Assembly (NCBI GenBank): GCA_002367635.1 | Contig: DFDI01000118.1 | Span: 1 to 10,053 of the forward strand | DNA: 10,053 bases | DNA from: Betaproteobacteria bacterium UBA3031 | Lineage (GTDB): Bacteria > Pseudomonadota > Gammaproteobacteria > Burkholderiales > Eutrophovitaceae | Direction: 5' to 3' | In this document: positions 7,645 to 10,053 of the stretch, in pieces | Layout of the letters: the number at the start of each line of letters is the position of its first letter | How positions within the stretch are numbered: the first letter of the stretch is position 1 | Position numbers and translations under genes: made by a program | Notes under the pieces: generated by a model | Told to the model about the DNA's origin: nothing | Databases searched by the model: none | The model's input: the letters and a program-made list of their open reading frames with translations, nothing else

Positions 7645-7666
7645 TTAAACCCCAGAATCGGTTTAA
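7645..7666. promoter_or_regulatory. 22-base interrupted palindrome, candidate operator
   Basis: TTAAACC (7645-7651) and GGTTTAA (7660-7666) are perfect inverted copies separated by eight bases (CCAGAATC). Size, symmetry and location midway between two divergent transcription units are those of a dimeric repressor or activator site (TetR, GntR or LysR type). The site lies about 70 bases before the rightward start codon and about 80 bases before the leftward one, so one protein could control both. No regulator gene is in the window to pair it with. Confidence 0.4.
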
Positions 7667-7735
7667 AATGAATGTTATCGCAGATCTCTAAAAGATCACT
7701 ATAAACCAAATAAGAATCGCAAAAGGACGCACTCC

Positions 7736-8797
7736 ATGAAGTCTTACAAAATTGCAGTGATTGCCGGAGACGGCATTGGAAAAGAGGTTATGCCTGAGGG
7801 GTTGCGGGTATTAGATGCTGTCGCTCGAAAATACAACTTCGAACTCAAATTCGACAAATTTGATTGGAGCTGCGATAACTACGAAAAACACGGTTGGTGG
7901 ATGCCACCCTCTTGGCGAGAGGACATCGGAGGACATGACTGTGTTTTCTTTGGCGCGAATGGTTGGCCCGCCGCAGTGCCTGACCACATAGCGTTGTGGG
8001 ATTCTTTAATTAAATATCGTAGGGAATTTGACCAATACGTAAACTTGCGCCCAGTTAAACTCCTCCCAGGAGTGAAGTGTCCATTAGCCGATCGCAAACC
8101 AGGTGACATCGATTATCTGGTTGTTCGTGAGAATACAGAAGGTGAATATTCTTCCATCGGCGGCAGGATGTTCGAAGGCACCGACCGAGAGACCGTCACG
8201 CAAACGTCAGTCTTTACGCGAAAAGGTGTAGACCGCATCATGCGATACGCATTCGGATTAGCGGAAAAGCGAGATAGAAAACATGTGACATCAGCTACCA
8301 AGTCAAACGGTATTGCGATCACCATGCCCTACTGGGATGAACGCTTTAAAGTAGTGTCGGATGAGCATCCAAACATCACTTCAGACCAATATCACATTGA
8401 TGGCCTCACGATCCAACTCATTTTAAATCCTCAGCGATTCGATGTTATCGTAGCTTCTAACTTGTTTGGCGATATCATCTCAGACATTGGGCCAGCCACC
8501 GCAGGAACCATTGGCATAGCACCATCCGCAAACATTAATCCTGAGCGAAACTTTCCGTCTTTATTTGAACCCGTGCATGGTTCGGCTCCTGATATTTATG
8601 GCAAAAACATCTCAAATCCAATCGCTCAAATTTGGTCCGGTGCGATGATGCTAGATCATCTTGGCGAGCACACTGCCGCTAAAGCGATCACCAATAGTAT
8701 TGAGGCTTGTTTGGTTTCCGGTCCGGTCACTCCTGATCTTGGAGGTTCAGCTGCAACCTCTGATGTCGGAAAAGCGATTGCCAACTCATTTGCGTAA
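7736..8797 (+). CDS. Tartrate/D-malate dehydrogenase-type decarboxylating dehydrogenase (isocitrate/isopropylmalate dehydrogenase superfamily)
   Basis: A complete 353-residue beta-decarboxylating dehydrogenase, closest by recognisable stretches to tartrate dehydrogenase (TtuC) and D-malate dehydrogenase (DmlA). It should oxidise the hydroxyl of a malate-like acid with NAD and release CO2, giving a 2-oxo acid. Visible elements are IAGDGIG (9-15), REFDQYVNLRPVK (96-108) with substrate-binding Args, RENTEGEYS (131-139) with Tyr138, TSATKSN (185-191) with catalytic Lys189, metal ligands Asp223, Asp246 and Asp250 (IDG, FGDIISD), and EPVHGSAPDIYG (278-289) in the NAD site. The ATG at 7736 follows AGGA by eight bases. 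Its 2-oxo acid product would suit the ThDP decarboxylase encoded across the divergent promoter. Actual substrate (D-malate, tartrate, or a 3-substituted malate) is not decidable; the short first gap (35 bases) makes it co-transcribed with the crotonase. Confidence 0.92.
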   Translation: MKSYKIAVIAGDGIGKEVMPEGLRVLDAVARKYNFELKFDKFDWSCDNYEKHGWWMPPSWREDIGGHDCVFFGANGWPAAVPDHIALWDSLIKYRREFDQYVNLRPVKLLPGVKCPLADRKPGDIDYLVVRENTEGEYSSIGGRMFEGTDRETVTQTSVFTRKGVDRIMRYAFGLAEKRDRKHVTSATKSNGIAITMPYWDERFKVVSDEHPNITSDQYHIDGLTIQLILNPQRFDVIVASNLFGDIISDIGPATAGTIGIAPSANINPERNFPSLFEPVHGSAPDIYGKNISNPIAQIWSGAMMLDHLGEHTAAKAITNSIEACLVSGPVTPDLGGSAATSDVGKAIANSFA

Positions 8798-8832
8798 ACC
8801 TCAAATAATTCAATCTATTTAGAGCATACCGA

Positions 8833-9624
8833 ATGTCTCAATTCCTAAATATTCAAGAAGACGGGCCCATCGTAACCTTGACGATGAATGAGCCAGAAAC
8901 TCGTAATGCTCTGACGGGTAATACCGCGGCTGATGAGTTTGTCAGCATCTGCAATCAGATTGACTCAAATAAAAAAATTAAAGCCGTCATTATCACGGGA
9001 AGTGGGACCGTATTTTCTGCTGGCGGCAACCTAAAAGATATGAAAAAAATGCTCGATGATGATCTATCGAGTGAAGTCATTCGAGAAAGTTATCGTCAAG
9101 GCATTCAACGCATCCCATTGGCACTTTATAATCTTGAGGTTCCTACAATTGCCGCAGTCAACGGCCCAGCCATTGGTGCCGGATGTGATTTAGCCTGTAT
9201 GTGCGATATGCGCATTGGGTCGCACAATGCAAGTTTTGCTGAGAGCTTTGTAAAGGTTGGTATCATTCCGGGAGATGGCGGATCGTGGTTCCTACCTCGA
9301 GTTGTGGGTATGTCGAAAGCAGCAGAGATGAGTTTTACGGGCGATAGAGTTGATGCTGAAGAGGCCCTAAAGATTGGTCTAATTTCTCTATTAACAACCC
9401 CGGAAACACTACTTACAGAGGCTAACTCGCTCGCTGAACGCATATCGGCAAATCCCAGTCTAGTCCTTAGAATGACTAAGAAGCTCTTAAGGGAGGGGCA
9501 AAGACAGGACTTAGCCAGCTTGCTCGAGCTTTCAGCCAATCTTCAATCCATTGCTCACAAAACCGCCGATCACCATGAGGCCGTACATGCTTTTCTAGAA
9601 AAAAGAAAACCGAAATTTCAGTGA
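8833..9624 (+). CDS. Enoyl-CoA hydratase/isomerase (crotonase) family protein
   Basis: A complete 263-residue crotonase-fold protein. The oxyanion-hole elements are FSAGGNLKDM (61-70) and AVNGPAIGAGCDLACMCD (108-125). It ends in a C-terminal helical domain of normal length. The two Glu residues that act in classical enoyl-CoA hydratase are not kept: the first (in GGGCEL) is Asp119 in GAGCDL, and the second (in QPE) is Phe139 in ESFVKVGIIPGDGGSWFLPR, which instead carries Glu137 and Asp148. The reaction may therefore be hydration, isomerisation, hydrolysis or C-C bond cleavage of an acyl-CoA. The ATG at 8833 lies 35 bases after the dehydrogenase and has only a weak AGAG upstream, which suggests translation linked to the preceding gene. 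Family membership is sure; the reaction is open. Confidence 0.9.
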   Translation: MSQFLNIQEDGPIVTLTMNEPETRNALTGNTAADEFVSICNQIDSNKKIKAVIITGSGTVFSAGGNLKDMKKMLDDDLSSEVIRESYRQGIQRIPLALYNLEVPTIAAVNGPAIGAGCDLACMCDMRIGSHNASFAESFVKVGIIPGDGGSWFLPRVVGMSKAAEMSFTGDRVDAEEALKIGLISLLTTPETLLTEANSLAERISANPSLVLRMTKKLLREGQRQDLASLLELSANLQSIAHKTADHHEAVHAFLEKRKPKFQ

Positions 9625-9821
9625 TCGCTCGCCACGGAACAACCAGAGAATCAAGCTCAATACAATTAGCTCTTAGTTTTCTTGGACAGATAGGCATCCA
9701 TCGTTGTAGGATACTTGACCAATTTAAAATTGGAATTATTCCGGCTTCAAAGTAGACAGTCACCAAAAGCGACTAACGAATCTTTGCCAGCCAGTTATAA
9801 CTATAAATAGAGGAAAATATC
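9625..9821. other. Intergenic stretch without a clear gene
   Basis: No convincing coding region, RNA gene or terminator is seen. It contains one short perfect palindrome with a single central base, CCAATTT-A-AAATTGG (9719-9733), next to TTGACC (9715-9720). A 44-codon frame opening with GTG at 9621, overlapping the crotonase stop codon as GTGA, runs to TAG at 9753-9755 but has no ribosome binding site or recognised protein. Confidence 0.5.
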
Positions 9822-10053
9822 ATGTCTGATTTCCGATTAGAACATGCCAACATCCCATCTGAAAAACCGCATGATATGGCGAAATGGTACGCTGAAACTT
9901 TTGAATTATCAGCAGATCAACATGTGGTCAGAGGTGATGGGGTCTTAATAGCGTTCCAACAAGGCACCCCCATCAACCAACCTTCAATGCTTCATTTCGG
10001 ATTTAAAGTCAGAAATATGGCCAAACTGCATGAATGGAGAGACCGGTTCGACA
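9822..10053 (+). CDS. VOC superfamily (glyoxalase/extradiol dioxygenase fold) protein, cut by the window edge
   Basis: The first 77 codons of a gene running off the right edge. LEHANIPSEKPHDMAKWYAETF (6-27) is the typical opening beta strand and helix of a vicinal-oxygen-chelate module, with His8 in the place of the first metal ligand, and MLHFGFKV (56-63) gives a second candidate strand with His58. Members bind a divalent metal and act as glyoxalases, epimerases, dioxygenases or resistance proteins; which applies here cannot be told from the visible half-module. The ATG at 9822 follows AGAGG/AGGA (about 9809-9814) at good spacing. It is 197 bases after the crotonase stop, so it may have its own promoter, although none is clear. 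Confidence 0.75.
   Translation, partial: MSDFRLEHANIPSEKPHDMAKWYAETFELSADQHVVRGDGVLIAFQQGTPINQPSMLHFGFKVRNMAKLHEWRDRFD

Larger units (their letters stand above)
7563..7735. promoter_or_regulatory. Divergent intergenic regulatory region
   Basis: This 173-base stretch separates the leftward operon from the rightward genes, so it must hold both start signals. It contains a terminator-like hairpin with a T-tract (7601-7641), a 22-base interrupted palindrome (7645-7666), a small GATCT-N5-AGATC inverted repeat (7683-7697) and TATAAA (7700-7705), a fair -10 match for the rightward gene, lying 31 bases before its start codon. No convincing -35 at ideal spacing goes with it: TTATCG at 7675-7680 leaves 19 bases. 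I find no strong sigma-70 pair for the leftward gene. The ribosome binding site of the rightward gene is AGGA at 7724-7727. Confidence 0.6.

Noticed and set aside
9621..9755. A 44-codon frame starting GTG and overlapping the crotonase stop codon (GTGA).
   Set aside because: No ribosome binding site, no recognisable protein character, and a frame of this length is expected by chance. Conservation in relatives would be needed.
9476..9766. A 96-codon open frame on the minus strand overlapping the crotonase end.
   Set aside because: It lies mostly antisense to a firmly identified gene, and its translation has no recognisable domain.
9784..9807. TTGCCA and TATAAA as a promoter for the VOC gene.
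   Set aside because: The spacing between them is only 12 bases and the -10 element would sit almost on the ribosome binding site.

Overview
The window holds part of a catabolic gene cluster from a Gram-negative bacterium. Base composition near the middle, compact AGGA-type ribosome binding sites and protein families common in proteobacterial acyl-CoA metabolism suggest a proteobacterium, possibly a marine gammaproteobacterium; the taxonomic part is inference. I see no rRNA, tRNA, CRISPR array, insertion sequence or integrase, and neither a transporter nor a transcription regulator gene.

Layout: two divergent gene sets read away from a 173-base intergenic region (7563-7735). Leftward (minus strand), with gaps of only about 5-63 bases by start choice, lie in transcription order: a zinc-less MDR-type oxidoreductase (7562-6546), the alpha and beta subunits of a split thiamine-diphosphate decarboxylase of the sulfopyruvate/phosphonopyruvate decarboxylase type (6523-6002 and 5959-5372), a family III (CaiB/BaiF) CoA transferase (5308-4130), an aldehyde dehydrogenase (4066-2612), an HTD2-type hotdog dehydratase/hydratase (2572-1721), an acyl-CoA dehydrogenase (1688-528) and an SDR oxidoreductase cut by the window edge (488 to <1). 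Rightward (plus strand) lie a tartrate/D-malate dehydrogenase-type decarboxylating enzyme (7736-8797), a crotonase-fold protein (8833-9624) and, after a 197-base gap, the start of a VOC (glyoxalase/dioxygenase superfamily) protein (9822 to >10053).

How they could work together (inference): the decarboxylating dehydrogenase would turn a 2-hydroxy diacid into a 2-oxo acid. The ThDP enzyme would decarboxylate this to an aldehyde, which the aldehyde dehydrogenase would oxidise to an acid. The CoA transferase would activate the acid, and the acyl-CoA dehydrogenase, hydratase(s) and SDR would carry it through a beta-oxidation-like sequence. No thiolase or lyase is visible, so the end of the route lies elsewhere. 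The substrate cannot be read from the sequence. Three enzymes (SDR, acyl-CoA dehydrogenase, crotonase) have catalytic positions that differ from the textbook family members, which makes the cluster more interesting than a generic fatty-acid set. The divergent intergenic region carries a 22-base interrupted palindrome and a terminator-like hairpin.
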